Shown in pieces: positions 26,281-35,868 of a stretch of DNA of 64,000 nucleotides. The translations under genes and the position numbers were made by a program. Position 1 is the first letter of the stretch, and each line of letters opens with the position of its first letter. The notes under the pieces were generated by a model. The model did not search any database. It had not been told where the DNA came from and was given only the letters and a program-made list of their open reading frames with translations. The DNA is from VAUL01 sp964603155 (GTDB taxonomy: Bacteria > Desulfobacterota > Desulfuromonadia > Desulfuromonadales > BM103): assembly GCA_964603155.1 (NCBI GenBank), contig CAZRTZ010000001.1, positions 1 to 64,000 of the forward strand, read 5' to 3'.

Positions 26281-28326
26281 TTGAGTCAGCAGCGCTCTTC
26301 GGAAGCCCTCAAAGAGTTCATCAGTGAAGCTGAGGAGATCATCGAGGCGCTCAACCTCGATCTGGTCGGTCTTGGCGATTCCCTCGAGCGCGGCGACTGC
26401 GATCCTGATCTCCTCAACAGCATTTTTCGCGGTGCCCATTCGATCAAGGGTCTGGCCGGCATGTTCGGCTTCGACGATCTTTCCCAGCTCTCGCATCGCA
26501 TGGAGAGTTTGCTGGACCAGATGCGTCTCGGGCGCGTTCCGTTCACTTCCGGGACCATCGACATCCTGTTCTTCGCCGTGGAGACACTGGCCCGCCTGAT
26601 CAACGGCAAGAGCGAGGACGAGCACTTCACCTTCGATCTGACGGCCTGTTTCGCTCGCATCGACCAGGCGGGGAAGGCTCCCGCGGCCACGAACGACCCT
26701 TTGGCCGAGTTGGCGATCGACCCCGCCGTTCTCAATGTCCTTACCGAGTACGAAGAGCACCGGCTGCTGGAGAACTTCCGCAAGAAGCGGAACATTTACC
26801 TGATCCTGGTCGATTTCGATCTGTCCAGTTTCGATCAGGAGCTGGCCGAGCTGACCCAGCAGCTCAAGCAGCAAGGGGAAGTCATCAGTACCCTGCCTTC
26901 GGTCGGCGACATCGGCGAGAGAATCTCCTTCCAGTTGCTGTACGGCAGCGAGCGTGATGCTGCGGACATCCGCGCGCTGCTCGGCCGGGAACACCTTGAA
27001 ATCCGCATCTGTGGACAGCAAACCACCGTCTCCGCCGCGCCCATCGTGGAAGAGGTCCCTGCTGATGAACCTCAGATGCAGACTTCCGAAAGACTTGCCG
27101 AAGGGGAGGGTGGGTCGCTGCGGTCGATCAGCCGGACGGTGCGTGTCGACATCGACAAGCTCGACCTGCTGATGAACATCGTCGGCGAACTGGTCCTGTC
27201 CAAGGGAGCCATTTCCGGAATCTACGAACGGCTGCGTGCTTCCGGCGACAAGGAACTGTCGGGAGAACTGGCCAAGGCGACCCGGATGCTCGAACGCCGG
27301 CTCCACGATCTGCAAAAGGGGGTCATGGACGTGCGCATGGTTCCGGTCGGCCAGCTGTTCGAGAAGATGACCAGGATCGTGCGGAGGGTTTCCAACGAAC
27401 AGGGGAAGAGGATCGATCTGGACATCCGCGGAGCCGAGACCGAACTCGACAAACTGATCATCGAGGATGTTTCCGACCCGCTGATGCATATTATTCGCAA
27501 TGCCATCGACCATGGTCTGGAAACCCCGGAGGAGCGTCTGGCAGCCGGCAAGCCCGAAAAAGGGGCCATCTCCCTGTGGGCGGCGCAAAAGGGCAACCAT
27601 GTCGTCATCGAAGTGCGTGACGATGGCCGGGGGATCGATCCTGAGAAAGTCCGGCGCAAGGCGGTTGCACGCGGTTTGATCGATGCCGCTCAGGAGTTGA
27701 CTCGCGAAGAAGTTTATGAACTTCTTTTCCTCCCCGGATTTTCTACGCGCGATGAGGTCAGCGATCTGTCCGGGCGCGGTGTCGGCATGGACGTCGTCAA
27801 GAACAACATCACCAATCTGTCGGGGATGATCGAGTTGCAGAGCGAGGTTGGCAGGGGAACGGCCATGATCATCACCCTGCCGATCACTTTGGCCATCATC
27901 AAGGCGCTGATCGTGCGCGTCGCCGGGCAGACCTATGCCGTGCCGATCAACTCGGTGCAGGAAACGCTGATGATCGATAATAAGGCGATTCGCACCATCG
28001 AGCGGCGCGAGGTTTTGGAACTGCGCGAGAGTACCCTGCCACTGCTGAGGCTCGATCGTGCCTTCAACCTGGCTACTCCGGGAGAGGAATCGGCGCAGCG
28101 CTTCTTCGTCGCCGTGGTCGGTCTGGCGGACAAGCGCATCGGCTTCGTTGTCGATGAGTTGCTCGGCCAGCAGGATGTTGTCATCAAATCCCTGGGCAAG
28201 GCACTGTCCTTTGTCAAGGGGATTGCCGGTGCCGCCGAACTGGGGAATCAAAAGACGATTCTGGTTCTCGATGTTGCCGGTCTGATGGGAGAGGCACTGC
28301 GCGGCGAGACCAGCAGCCATGTATGA
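26281..28326 (+). CDS. cheA: Chemotaxis histidine kinase CheA
   Basis: The 681-aa kinase has an HPt domain with His53 in GAHSIKGLAGMFGF. A divergent P2-like region (about 155-260) comes next, then the dimerisation helices (VDIDKLDLLMNIVGELV), an ATPase domain with N box HIIRNAIDHGLE and G boxes DDGRGID and GRGVGMDVV, and a C-terminal CheW-like domain. The start is a TTG at 26281 with CGGAG upstream. It overlaps the ExeA-like gene by 8 bp. All catalytic parts look intact. Confidence 0.96.
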   Translation: MSQQRSSEALKEFISEAEEIIEALNLDLVGLGDSLERGDCDPDLLNSIFRGAHSIKGLAGMFGFDDLSQLSHRMESLLDQMRLGRVPFTSGTIDILFFAVETLARLINGKSEDEHFTFDLTACFARIDQAGKAPAATNDPLAELAIDPAVLNVLTEYEEHRLLENFRKKRNIYLILVDFDLSSFDQELAELTQQLKQQGEVISTLPSVGDIGERISFQLLYGSERDAADIRALLGREHLEIRICGQQTTVSAAPIVEEVPADEPQMQTSERLAEGEGGSLRSISRTVRVDIDKLDLLMNIVGELVLSKGAISGIYERLRASGDKELSGELAKATRMLERRLHDLQKGVMDVRMVPVGQLFEKMTRIVRRVSNEQGKRIDLDIRGAETELDKLIIEDVSDPLMHIIRNAIDHGLETPEERLAAGKPEKGAISLWAAQKGNHVVIEVRDDGRGIDPEKVRRKAVARGLIDAAQELTREEVYELLFLPGFSTRDEVSDLSGRGVGMDVVKNNITNLSGMIELQSEVGRGTAMIITLPITLAIIKALIVRVAGQTYAVPINSVQETLMIDNKAIRTIERREVLELRESTLPLLRLDRAFNLATPGEESAQRFFVAVVGLADKRIGFVVDELLGQQDVVIKSLGKALSFVKGIAGAAELGNQKTILVLDVAGLMGEALRGETSSHV

Positions 28327-29131
28327 GTCGTTCTACGGCTTTGTCGAACGGCCGTTCAGCAAGACACCGGACCCGCGCTTCCTGTTTATGAGCCGCGGGC
28401 ATCGCGAGGCCATGGCTCGCCTGCAATATGCGGTGGAAGAACGCGACATGGTTCTGCTGACCGGCGAGATCGGCTGTGGCAAAACCACGCTTTCGCGCGC
28501 TCTCATCGATGCGCTCGATGACCGCTACCGGGTGATGCTGATCATCAACCCGCGTCTGACGCCGCTTGAATTTCTTCGGGCTTTGGCCCTGCGTTTAGGT
28601 ATTACCGAGCCGGCCCGTTTCAAGGCCGACCTTTTGGAGCAGATCGGTACGGCGCTGTTCAGCTGCTTCGAGCAGGGGGTCTGTCCGGTGCTGGTCATCG
28701 ATGAAGCGCAGTTGGTCCCGCACAAGGAGACGTTCGACGAGATTCGTCTGCTGACCAACTTCCAGCTTGACGATCGCAACCTGATCTGCGTGGTGCTCAT
28801 CGGCCAGGGCGAGCTACGCCAGCGCTTGCGGCATCGGGCCTACGAGCCGTTGCGCCAGCGGATCGGCATGAGTTATGACCTCGGTCCCCTCTCCCTTGAG
28901 GAGACTGTGGAATACCTCGATTACCGTGTCGTTGCCGCCGGTGGCGGGCCGGGCCTGTTCAGCCGGGGTGCCGCAGCCATGCTGCACCAATATTCCGGGG
29001 GAATCCCCCGCAAGATCAATCATGCTGCGTCGCTGGCACTTCTCGAGGGGTTTGGCCGGGAGTGCCGGCTCATTGACGAAATGGTCATGGAGGGGGTCAT
29101 GCTGGAGCTGGAGGCGCTGCCACACGGCTGA
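28319..29131 (+). CDS. ExeA/GspA-like AAA ATPase within the che cluster
   Basis: The 270-aa protein starts MYESFYGFVERPFSKTPDPR, the standard opening of ExeA-type ATPases. It has Walker A TGEIGCGKTT (about 48-57) and Walker B VLVIDEAQ (about 124-131), with the helical AAA lid after it (GGIPRKINHAA). Known ExeA proteins help place secretion complexes in the cell wall, and relatives act in transposition. Here the gene overlaps cheA and precedes cheW, so it is presumably part of the signalling module. There is no peptidoglycan-binding domain or membrane helix. Confidence 0.88.
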   Translation: MYESFYGFVERPFSKTPDPRFLFMSRGHREAMARLQYAVEERDMVLLTGEIGCGKTTLSRALIDALDDRYRVMLIINPRLTPLEFLRALALRLGITEPARFKADLLEQIGTALFSCFEQGVCPVLVIDEAQLVPHKETFDEIRLLTNFQLDDRNLICVVLIGQGELRQRLRHRAYEPLRQRIGMSYDLGPLSLEETVEYLDYRVVAAGGGPGLFSRGAAAMLHQYSGGIPRKINHAASLALLEGFGRECRLIDEMVMEGVMLELEALPHG

Positions 29132-29153
29132 CGGCCGTACGGGGATGTTGCTC

Positions 29154-29906
29154 ATGGATATCGCGGAAATTCGCAAGAAAGCCAAAAGCGGCAATGTCGG
29201 GGGGAAGAAGCCGGCTGACGGGAAAACGACGGTTTCCTCTCCTGATGCCGTTCCTGTCGCTGTGGAAATTCAAGGCACTCAGCCCCTCGCGCCGGGACAG
29301 AATGCCGTTGCCGTCAGCACTATTCCCGCAGTCGTGCCGGGAGAGATTGCCGCAGGAAGCACGAGTCGTGATGTTTCCGCGCTGGATCGTCTCTTCGCCG
29401 GCAGCGCAGGTGATCAGTTCGCCAGCGAGGAAGTCTATCAGACCGCGCTGGTGTCCCACGGAACGGTAGAAGAGAGCGAGGAGAGCCAGTTTCTGGCTTT
29501 TCAACTCGGCAACGAAGAGTACGCACTGGACATTAATCGAATTAGCGAGATAATTAAACCGCGGGAATATACGGACATCCCCCGTGTTCCAGGTTTTATT
29601 CTCGGCCTGATTTCGTTGCGTGGCGTGGTTGTGCCGATTTTTGACCTGAAGCAGCGTTTCCAGATGGGCAAGGTCGAGCCTGGTTCAGGCGTCAGAATTA
29701 TCGTCTGCCGCGATGGAGAGATCACGGTCGGTCTGCTGGTCGACAGGATCAACCAGGTTGTGAAGATTTCCGCCGACCGTATCGAGCCGCCCCCCGCGGT
29801 GATCGCCGGCATCGACCGCAGCATGATCACCGGCATCGGTCGTTGTCAGGGGCGGATGATCATTATGCTCAATCTTGCCAGTGTGCTTGAAATTGTGAAT
29901 GCCTGA
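29154..29906 (+). CDS. cheW: CheW adaptor with long N-terminal extension
   Basis: CheW links CheA to receptors. The 250-aa protein has a disordered N-terminal extension of about 105 residues starting MDIAEIRKKAKSG, then a complete CheW domain (FLAFQLGNEEYALDINRISE, ISLRGVVVPIFDL). I start it at ATG 29154, about nine bases after GGGG; ATG 29145 is possible. The extension is unusual for a plain coupling protein. Confidence 0.92.
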   Translation: MDIAEIRKKAKSGNVGGKKPADGKTTVSSPDAVPVAVEIQGTQPLAPGQNAVAVSTIPAVVPGEIAAGSTSRDVSALDRLFAGSAGDQFASEEVYQTALVSHGTVEESEESQFLAFQLGNEEYALDINRISEIIKPREYTDIPRVPGFILGLISLRGVVVPIFDLKQRFQMGKVEPGSGVRIIVCRDGEITVGLLVDRINQVVKISADRIEPPPAVIAGIDRSMITGIGRCQGRMIIMLNLASVLEIVNA

Positions 29907-29932
29907 TTTTCCGGGGAAAGGAGACAGAGAAA

Positions 29933-30301
29933 GTGTCCAAAAAGAGAATTCTGATCGTCGAAGACGAAGAGAGCCTGTTGAAGCTGGAGAGTATTCTGCT
30001 CACGTCGCGCGGTTATGAGGTCAAGGGGGTCGCAGACGGTCGTTCGGCACTGGAGTCCATCGCTTCATCGAAACCGGATCTGGTTCTGCTCGATATCATG
30101 CTTCCGGAGATGGACGGCTTCGAGGTCTGCCGGCAGATCAAGGGCAATGAAGCGACCCGGCATATCCCGGTGATCATGCTTACGGCCAAGAAAAGTCGTG
30201 AGGATATGGTCAGGGGCGAACAGGTCGGTGCCGACTGGTACATCACCAAACCGTTCAAGTCGGCAATGGTCATAGAAACAATTCAACGCTTTCTTGCCTG
30301 A
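29933..30301 (+). CDS. CheY-like response regulator 2
   Basis: A 122-aa receiver domain starting at GTG 29933. It has EDE acid pocket, Asp54 in LLDIMLPEMDG and the K in ITKPF. The sequence is closer to PleD/OmpR-type receivers than to the other two cluster receivers, suggesting a distinct output. AAAGGAGA lies upstream. Confidence 0.92.
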   Translation: MSKKRILIVEDEESLLKLESILLTSRGYEVKGVADGRSALESIASSKPDLVLLDIMLPEMDGFEVCRQIKGNEATRHIPVIMLTAKKSREDMVRGEQVGADWYITKPFKSAMVIETIQRFLA

Positions 30302-30310
30302 GCCGGGGCT

Positions 30311-30811
30311 ATGAGCGCAGGGGGATTTCTCCAGACGTCGAGCCCGGCCGTTGCCGAACGCCAGGATATCCAGCTGGCCTGTTTCAGGGTCGGCAGTGAG
30401 TTGTATGCTCTCGATATCATGCGCATTCGCGAAATCATTCGCCCGCAAAAACTGACGATCGTTCCGAAGGCCCCACGTTTTATCGAAGGCGTCATCAACC
30501 TGCGCGGAGCCGTCATCCCCGTCGCTGATCTGCGTAAACGTTTCGATCAGCCCAGTTCCGTTGACACGCGCAAGCACCGGATCGTCATCTGTGCGGTTTC
30601 CGGGCGAATCATCGGTCTGCTTGTGGATGAAGTTCTGGAAGTGCGCCGTTACGGCCGGCAGGATGTTGCACCCTCTCCGCAGTTCCTTAAAGGGCCGGAG
30701 GCCGAGTTTTTCCTCGGGGTGGCTCGCCGCGGGGAAGATCTGGTCATGGTCCTCGATCTTGACCGCATACTCTCTTCCGACGAGCAGATTGCCCTGAAGC
30801 AAATGGATTAG
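30311..30811 (+). CDS. cheW: CheW adaptor, short form
   Basis: The 166-aa protein is almost only a CheW domain: CFRVGSELYALDIMRIREII, FIEGVINLRGAVIPVADLRKRF. It starts 9 bp after the preceding receiver gene. Two different CheW proteins in one cluster suggest either two classes of receptor or array cross-linking roles. Confidence 0.94.
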   Translation: MSAGGFLQTSSPAVAERQDIQLACFRVGSELYALDIMRIREIIRPQKLTIVPKAPRFIEGVINLRGAVIPVADLRKRFDQPSSVDTRKHRIVICAVSGRIIGLLVDEVLEVRRYGRQDVAPSPQFLKGPEAEFFLGVARRGEDLVMVLDLDRILSSDEQIALKQMD

Positions 30812-30872
30812 ACGGGGCGGTTGCCTCTCCTTGCACATAATTTATTCCGAAGCATCTTTCGAGGTTGTCTGA

Positions 30873-31790
30873 ATGATCGTCACCTGTCCCTCATGTGCCG
30901 CCCGCTTCAAACTTGACGGGGCCAAACTGGCAGGAAAGCGTTTGACTTTGCGCTGTGCGCGTTGCCGGACCGCTTTTCAGGTTGAGTTCCCCCGTCTGCC
31001 GAGCAGCGTTTCGAGCACAACGCGCGTCATGGTCGCCCACAGCGACAAGGAGTTGTGCTCCACCGTTGCAGCCATTCTTGATCGGGCGGGAATCAGCTAT
31101 CAGATCGGCCACGAGGGGAAGGAGGTGTTGGCGCTGATGGAAACGACGCCGCCGCACGTGGCGGTGGTCGATGTTGCCCTGCAGGGTCTCTACGCCTTCG
31201 AAGTCGTTGAAAAGGTTCGGCGGCGTCCGGGCCTTGGAGAGGTAAAAATCATCCTGCTCTCTTCGGTCTATAACAAGATGGCCTACAAGCGGTCGCCCTC
31301 CTCGCTATACGGGGCCGATGATTATATCGAGAAACACCATATCCCCGACGATCTGGTTCCAAAGATCAACCGTCTGCTGGTGGGGGCAACCCCTGCGACC
31401 GAACCCTCGGTCAATGAGGAGTCCCGTCCGGGCGAGGCCCTGTCCGACAAGGCCGCAGTCGAGCAGTCACTGGACTATATCCAGAAGGTGAATCAGGAGA
31501 TCCAGTCCGCCGAGGACAAGCAGGTCAGCGGCGATCAGGGGTCGCCTGACACGGAACGTGCGGGGCGTCTGGCCAGGATCATCGTTTCCGATATCGCCCT
31601 CTATTGTCAGGAGCGGGTTGACGAGGGGATTCGCAACGGCAACTGGACCCGGCTGCTGGCCGAAGAGATCCAGGAAGCCCGCAAGCTGTTTGTGAGTCGT
31701 TTCCCTGATCCAAAAATTCAGCAGGCCAAGATTCTCGAGGCAGCCTTCGTCGATCTTTTGCAGCGGCGGCGCCGCGAGTTGAATCTGTAG
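30873..31790 (+). CDS. Zinc-ribbon plus receiver-domain protein
   Basis: The 305-aa protein has an N-terminal MJ0042-type zinc ribbon (Cys5, Cys8, Cys28, Cys31: CPSC...CARC), then a divergent receiver domain with Asp100 in VVDVALQG. A C-terminal region of about 130 residues is mostly helical and unknown. The usual acidic pair before the first helix is reduced to HSD, so phosphorylation is uncertain. It lies between cheW and the HEAT protein. Confidence 0.82.
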   Translation: MIVTCPSCAARFKLDGAKLAGKRLTLRCARCRTAFQVEFPRLPSSVSSTTRVMVAHSDKELCSTVAAILDRAGISYQIGHEGKEVLALMETTPPHVAVVDVALQGLYAFEVVEKVRRRPGLGEVKIILLSSVYNKMAYKRSPSSLYGADDYIEKHHIPDDLVPKINRLLVGATPATEPSVNEESRPGEALSDKAAVEQSLDYIQKVNQEIQSAEDKQVSGDQGSPDTERAGRLARIIVSDIALYCQERVDEGIRNGNWTRLLAEEIQEARKLFVSRFPDPKIQQAKILEAAFVDLLQRRRRELNL

Positions 31791-31811
31791 CGTTGGCTGA
31801 GGAGGTGTCCC

Positions 31812-33815
31812 ATGGCTGACGAGCATACTCGGGGGCTGTTGACCTCTGCCGACGAAGAGCTGCGCCTGGACGGACTGCGCAGACTTTCAGCCGGTGGTGC
31901 GGAGTCCGATCTGGATCTGTTGTTCAATGCGTTCGGCGACCCCAGCTGGCGGGTCCGCAAGGCCGCCACGGACCTGTTCCTCTCTCTGCCGTCGAGCCGT
32001 CAACTGGTTGAGCGGATAATCGACCTGCTCCATGCCGGTGACAACGCAGGATTGCGCAACGCCGCGGTTGACATGCTGGTGCGCATGGGCAGTGACGCCG
32101 TACCGATGTTGCTGGCCCAGGCACAATCCCCTGATCACGACGTCCGCAAGTTCATAGTCGACATCCTTGGCGAAATTGCCGATTTGCGGGCCATTCCGGT
32201 CCTCCTTGCCGCTCTAGGCGATGAAGACGGCAATGTGCGCGCTGCGGCGGCTGAAAACCTCGGCAAGTTGCAGTCTGCTGAAGCCGTGCCGGCACTGCTG
32301 GATGCCATGCGCTATCCCGACATCCTGCTGCGCTTCGCCATTCTCGAAGCCCTTGGGCGGATCGGCAAAACCATTCCGCTTGCCAGCCTGTTGCCATTTC
32401 GCGATGAAAAGCTGTTGCGCAAGGCGCTGATCGAGTGCCTTAGCAAAGTGGGTGATGTGACCGCTGCCGAAGAGTTGCTGGCCGGATTGACTGATCCGAT
32501 GCGTAACGTCCGTGATGCCAGTCTGCTGGGCATCGTCGCCCTTGCCGACCGTTATCCTCACGAAATCAGAGAATTCTTTTCACAGCGGAATTTTTCGGCG
32601 ACGGCGGATAGCATTCTCGCCTATCTCGACCCCCAGCAGGACAACGGCAAACGGCTGGCGGCAATCCGAATCCTGGGGTGGCTGGCAGAGCCGCGCGCTG
32701 TCAAGCCGCTTCTTGAGCTGCTCTCGGAAGAAAGCCTGCAGCATGATGTGCTTTTCGCGCTCGTGCATATCGGTACTGTTCACCCGCAACGGCTTATCGA
32801 TGTCTGGCAGCAGTCATCCGATTTGGAACGCGCCTATCTGGCCTGGGTCTTTGGTGAGGCGGGGTGTCACGCTGCGACGCCGTTGTTGTCTGAAGCTTTG
32901 GGCAGAAGTGATGCACGGTTGACCCAGATGGCAGCCCATACCCTTGGCAGGGTCGGTGACGCCTCCGAATTACCGGCTCTCGCGGCTTGTCTGCAGCACG
33001 ACGATGCCGATGTGCGGGATGCTGCTGTTCAGGCCCTCGGTATCCTGGGGCAGCGGTTTCCTGCTGAGTTGCTGTCAGCCCTTGAGCCGTGTTTCAGCAA
33101 CGCCTCTTCCATTCAGCGTAGTGCGGCCGTTGCCGTATTGGGCAGGTTTTCCGACCAGCACATGGTTGCGCAGCGCCTCGCCATGGCGCTCAAGGACCCG
33201 TCGACCGAGGTGCGGCGTGCCGCTCTGCGCGCCCTCACCGCCGAAGCAGCCAACGACCATTGGCTGGCCATTCAGCTGGCATTGACTGACGAAGATGCCG
33301 AAGTGCGCAGAATAGCTGCCGAAGTACTTGGTACGTGTGGCAGCCTGGAGGCACTCGACAGTCTGCGTCTGGCGCTATGTGACGAAGACCTGTGGGTTCG
33401 GGTCGCTGCCGTACGCAGTATAGGCCGCCTGGGCGGTGCCGCCGAATGCCGGATGATCGCAGAGCGTTTGACGGATCCGGTCGGTCTGGTTTGCATCGCC
33501 GCAATGGAAACCCTCGCGGAGCTTCTTGGTGAAGGCGCCTGCCCGGAGTTTCTGAAGGCCTGTTCTTATGCCGACGACGATGTGGTCAATGTCGCCCTGA
33601 ACCTGCTCGGCCGGTATGGCGATCGCGTGTGGTTCCAGTCCCGGGGGGCTGACTTGCTGAACCATTCTTCGCAATTGGTTCGCAGCCACGGCGCTTACCT
33701 GCTTACCATCAAACTCGGCAGGGATGCTGCCCCCTTGCTGGAGCAAAGATTGTCGGGCGAGCAGGATCAGACTGTCGTACAGCAGTTGCGTGATCTCCTC
33801 GGCAGCCTCACGTAA
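31812..33815 (+). CDS. HEAT-repeat scaffold protein
   Basis: The 667-aa protein is built almost wholly of HEAT/PBS-like repeats of about 31 residues. Examples are DPSWRVRKAATDLFLSL, DEDGNVRAAAAENLGKL, DADVRDAAVQALGILGQ and DEDAEVRRIAAEVLG. There are roughly 18 to 20 units and no other domain, signal peptide or membrane helix. HEAT proteins sit in many deltaproteobacterial che clusters and are thought to hold partners together. AGGAGGTG lies before the ATG. Confidence 0.88.
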   Translation: MADEHTRGLLTSADEELRLDGLRRLSAGGAESDLDLLFNAFGDPSWRVRKAATDLFLSLPSSRQLVERIIDLLHAGDNAGLRNAAVDMLVRMGSDAVPMLLAQAQSPDHDVRKFIVDILGEIADLRAIPVLLAALGDEDGNVRAAAAENLGKLQSAEAVPALLDAMRYPDILLRFAILEALGRIGKTIPLASLLPFRDEKLLRKALIECLSKVGDVTAAEELLAGLTDPMRNVRDASLLGIVALADRYPHEIREFFSQRNFSATADSILAYLDPQQDNGKRLAAIRILGWLAEPRAVKPLLELLSEESLQHDVLFALVHIGTVHPQRLIDVWQQSSDLERAYLAWVFGEAGCHAATPLLSEALGRSDARLTQMAAHTLGRVGDASELPALAACLQHDDADVRDAAVQALGILGQRFPAELLSALEPCFSNASSIQRSAAVAVLGRFSDQHMVAQRLAMALKDPSTEVRRAALRALTAEAANDHWLAIQLALTDEDAEVRRIAAEVLGTCGSLEALDSLRLALCDEDLWVRVAAVRSIGRLGGAAECRMIAERLTDPVGLVCIAAMETLAELLGEGACPEFLKACSYADDDVVNVALNLLGRYGDRVWFQSRGADLLNHSSQLVRSHGAYLLTIKLGRDAAPLLEQRLSGEQDQTVVQQLRDLLGSLT

Positions 33816-33824
33816 ACGTCGGCC

Positions 33825-34709
33825 ATGCTGTTTATCACCCCTGAAATAGTCATGAATGCCGAGGAGTTCCGTCTGCTGCGGGACTTCGTCTACCAGCTGT
33901 GTGGGCTGCATTTCACCGAAGATTCCAAATACCTTCTGGAAAAACGCCTGGCAAGGCGCCTGCAGGCGCACAGTCTCAAATCGTTCAAGGATTATTACTA
34001 TTTTTTACGCTACAGCCCCGGCAAGGATCAGGAGCTGTCTGAGCTTATCGATCTGCTGACCACCAACGAAACCTATTTTTTCCGCGAAGATTTCCAGTTG
34101 CGGACCTTCAGCGACGAAATTCTTCAGGAATTGCGTGAGCGCAAGGAGAAGTCTGGCAATCGGCATCTGCGCATCTGGAGTGCCGGCTGTTCTTCCGGCG
34201 AGGAGCCCTACACTATCGCCATGCTGCTGCTCGACCTGCCGTGGCTTAAGGATTGGCGTGTCGAGGTCATCGGCACCGACATCAGTCAGCGCGTGCTGCA
34301 CATGGCAAGACAGGCTGTCTACGGTGAGTCGGCGTTTCGAACCACGGACGCGGTCTATCGACAGCGCTTCTTCGTATCCGACGGTAACGGTAAATGGCGG
34401 GTGCGCGACGAAGTGCGCAGCCTGGTTTCAATCAGCCACCTCAATCTGTTCGATGCCGCGCGGGTGACCCTTCTGGGCCGGATGGACGTGGTTTTCTGCC
34501 GGAATGTCATCATTTACTTCGATCAGGCCGGCAAGAAGAAGGTGGTCGACACCTTCCATCAGCGCCTGCATCCGGAAGGGTTTTTGCTGCTGGGACATTC
34601 CGAGTCGCTGATGAATATCAGCACCGCGTTCAAATTGCGGCATTTCAAGCACGACATGGTCTATCAGAAGCCGGCCGAAGCACGCCTGGTTACTGGAGGT
34701 GCACCGTGA
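33825..34709 (+). CDS. cheR: Chemoreceptor methyltransferase CheR
   Basis: CheR methylates glutamates on chemoreceptors with SAM. The 294-aa protein has the N-terminal helical domain and the SAM domain with IWSAGCSSGEEPYTIAM, GTDIS and VFCRNVIIYFD. A normal length and all motifs argue for an active enzyme. The 3' end overlaps cheB by four bases. No receptor gene is in the window, so its substrate is encoded elsewhere. Confidence 0.96.
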   Translation: MLFITPEIVMNAEEFRLLRDFVYQLCGLHFTEDSKYLLEKRLARRLQAHSLKSFKDYYYFLRYSPGKDQELSELIDLLTTNETYFFREDFQLRTFSDEILQELRERKEKSGNRHLRIWSAGCSSGEEPYTIAMLLLDLPWLKDWRVEVIGTDISQRVLHMARQAVYGESAFRTTDAVYRQRFFVSDGNGKWRVRDEVRSLVSISHLNLFDAARVTLLGRMDVVFCRNVIIYFDQAGKKKVVDTFHQRLHPEGFLLLGHSESLMNISTAFKLRHFKHDMVYQKPAEARLVTGGAP

Positions 34710-35776
34710 GCCAGGACAAACTCAGAGTGCTGGTCATCGATGACTCGGCCTTCAACCGCCGGGCTATCGTCAAGATGCTCGAAGACCTTCCCAATGTTGA
34801 AATCGTCGGCTACGCCTGCGACGGTGAAGAGGGTTTATACAAGGTTTTGCGGCTCAAGCCGGATCTGGTGACGCTCGATCTGGAAATGCCGCGCATGGAC
34901 GGTTTCTCGCTGCTGCGCATCATCATGCAAAAGCAGCCGACGCCGGTTATCGTTGTTTCATCCCGATCCGACGATGAAAACGTCTTCAAGGCCCTCGAAC
35001 TTGGGGCTGTCGAGTTCGTGCCCAAGCCGACGGCGCAGGTGACGCCGGCCTTGATGAATATGCGCGACCTCCTTTTGGAAAAGGTCAGCGAGGTCACCAG
35101 GGCCAATCTGCGCAATGTCCTCAGCCGGCGCCAGTCGCTCTCCCGCCTGCGTCCGGCCGTCGTCCAGCAAGAGGTGCTGCCGGCCAAGGAAACGACAGAT
35201 TTCCCCGTGGTCGCCATCGCTTCCTCGACCGGAGGGCCGCCCGCCCTGCAGGCCATCTTTTCCGCGGTGACCAAGCCGGTGCCGATTGCCTTCGTCGTCG
35301 CCCAGCACATGCCGCCAGACTTTACCCGTGCCTTTGCTGAACGCCTGAACCGTTTTTCTGCCCTGGAAATACGTGAGGCCGCCGATGGCGATGCGGTCCT
35401 GCCCGGACGCGTGCTGATCGCCCCGGGCGGTTACAATCTGGAGTTGGTGCGCCAGGGGAATGGCGCCATCGCCAGAATCTGCCAGCCGCTCGAAAGTCAC
35501 CGCTACGTGCCTTCGGCGGATGTCCTTTTCCAATACGCTGCGCCGATTTTCGGTCGGCGTCTTCTTGGCGTAGTTCTGACCGGAATGGGCAATGACGGCT
35601 CAAAAGGTGTCGTGACCATCAAGGAACATGGCGGCAGCGTATTTGCCGAAGCGGAAGAAAGTTGCGTGGTCTTCGGCATGCCCAAGGAAGCCATTGCCAC
35701 CGGCGTGGTTGATGCGATCTTGCCATTGCCCATGGTTTGCCGGGAAATTCTCAAGTACTGCCGCTTCGTGGCGTGA
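34706..35776 (+). CDS. cheB: Chemoreceptor methylesterase CheB
   Basis: CheB removes receptor methyl groups when phosphorylated by CheA. The 356-aa protein has an N-terminal receiver (Asp58 in LDLEMPRMDG) and a C-terminal esterase with the catalytic Ser in ASSTGGPPAL, His in AQHMPPDFT and Asp in GMGNDG. It starts at GTG 34706 (GTGA overlap with cheR), with TGGAGGT seven bases upstream. Confidence 0.96.
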   Translation: MSQDKLRVLVIDDSAFNRRAIVKMLEDLPNVEIVGYACDGEEGLYKVLRLKPDLVTLDLEMPRMDGFSLLRIIMQKQPTPVIVVSSRSDDENVFKALELGAVEFVPKPTAQVTPALMNMRDLLLEKVSEVTRANLRNVLSRRQSLSRLRPAVVQQEVLPAKETTDFPVVAIASSTGGPPALQAIFSAVTKPVPIAFVVAQHMPPDFTRAFAERLNRFSALEIREAADGDAVLPGRVLIAPGGYNLELVRQGNGAIARICQPLESHRYVPSADVLFQYAAPIFGRRLLGVVLTGMGNDGSKGVVTIKEHGGSVFAEAEESCVVFGMPKEAIATGVVDAILPLPMVCREILKYCRFVA

Positions 35777-35868
35777 ACTGCATTTGCTCTGGATATTTTT
35801 TGCCAGGATTGCTAACATTTGCCGATTGTTACGGTTCGACCGCTTTGCCGGTCGCGGGAGTCATGTAG

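Noticed and set aside
26212..28320. A 702-codon minus-strand frame opposite cheA
   Set aside because: The plus strand encodes a full CheA with all catalytic motifs; the opposite frame has no recognisable domain.
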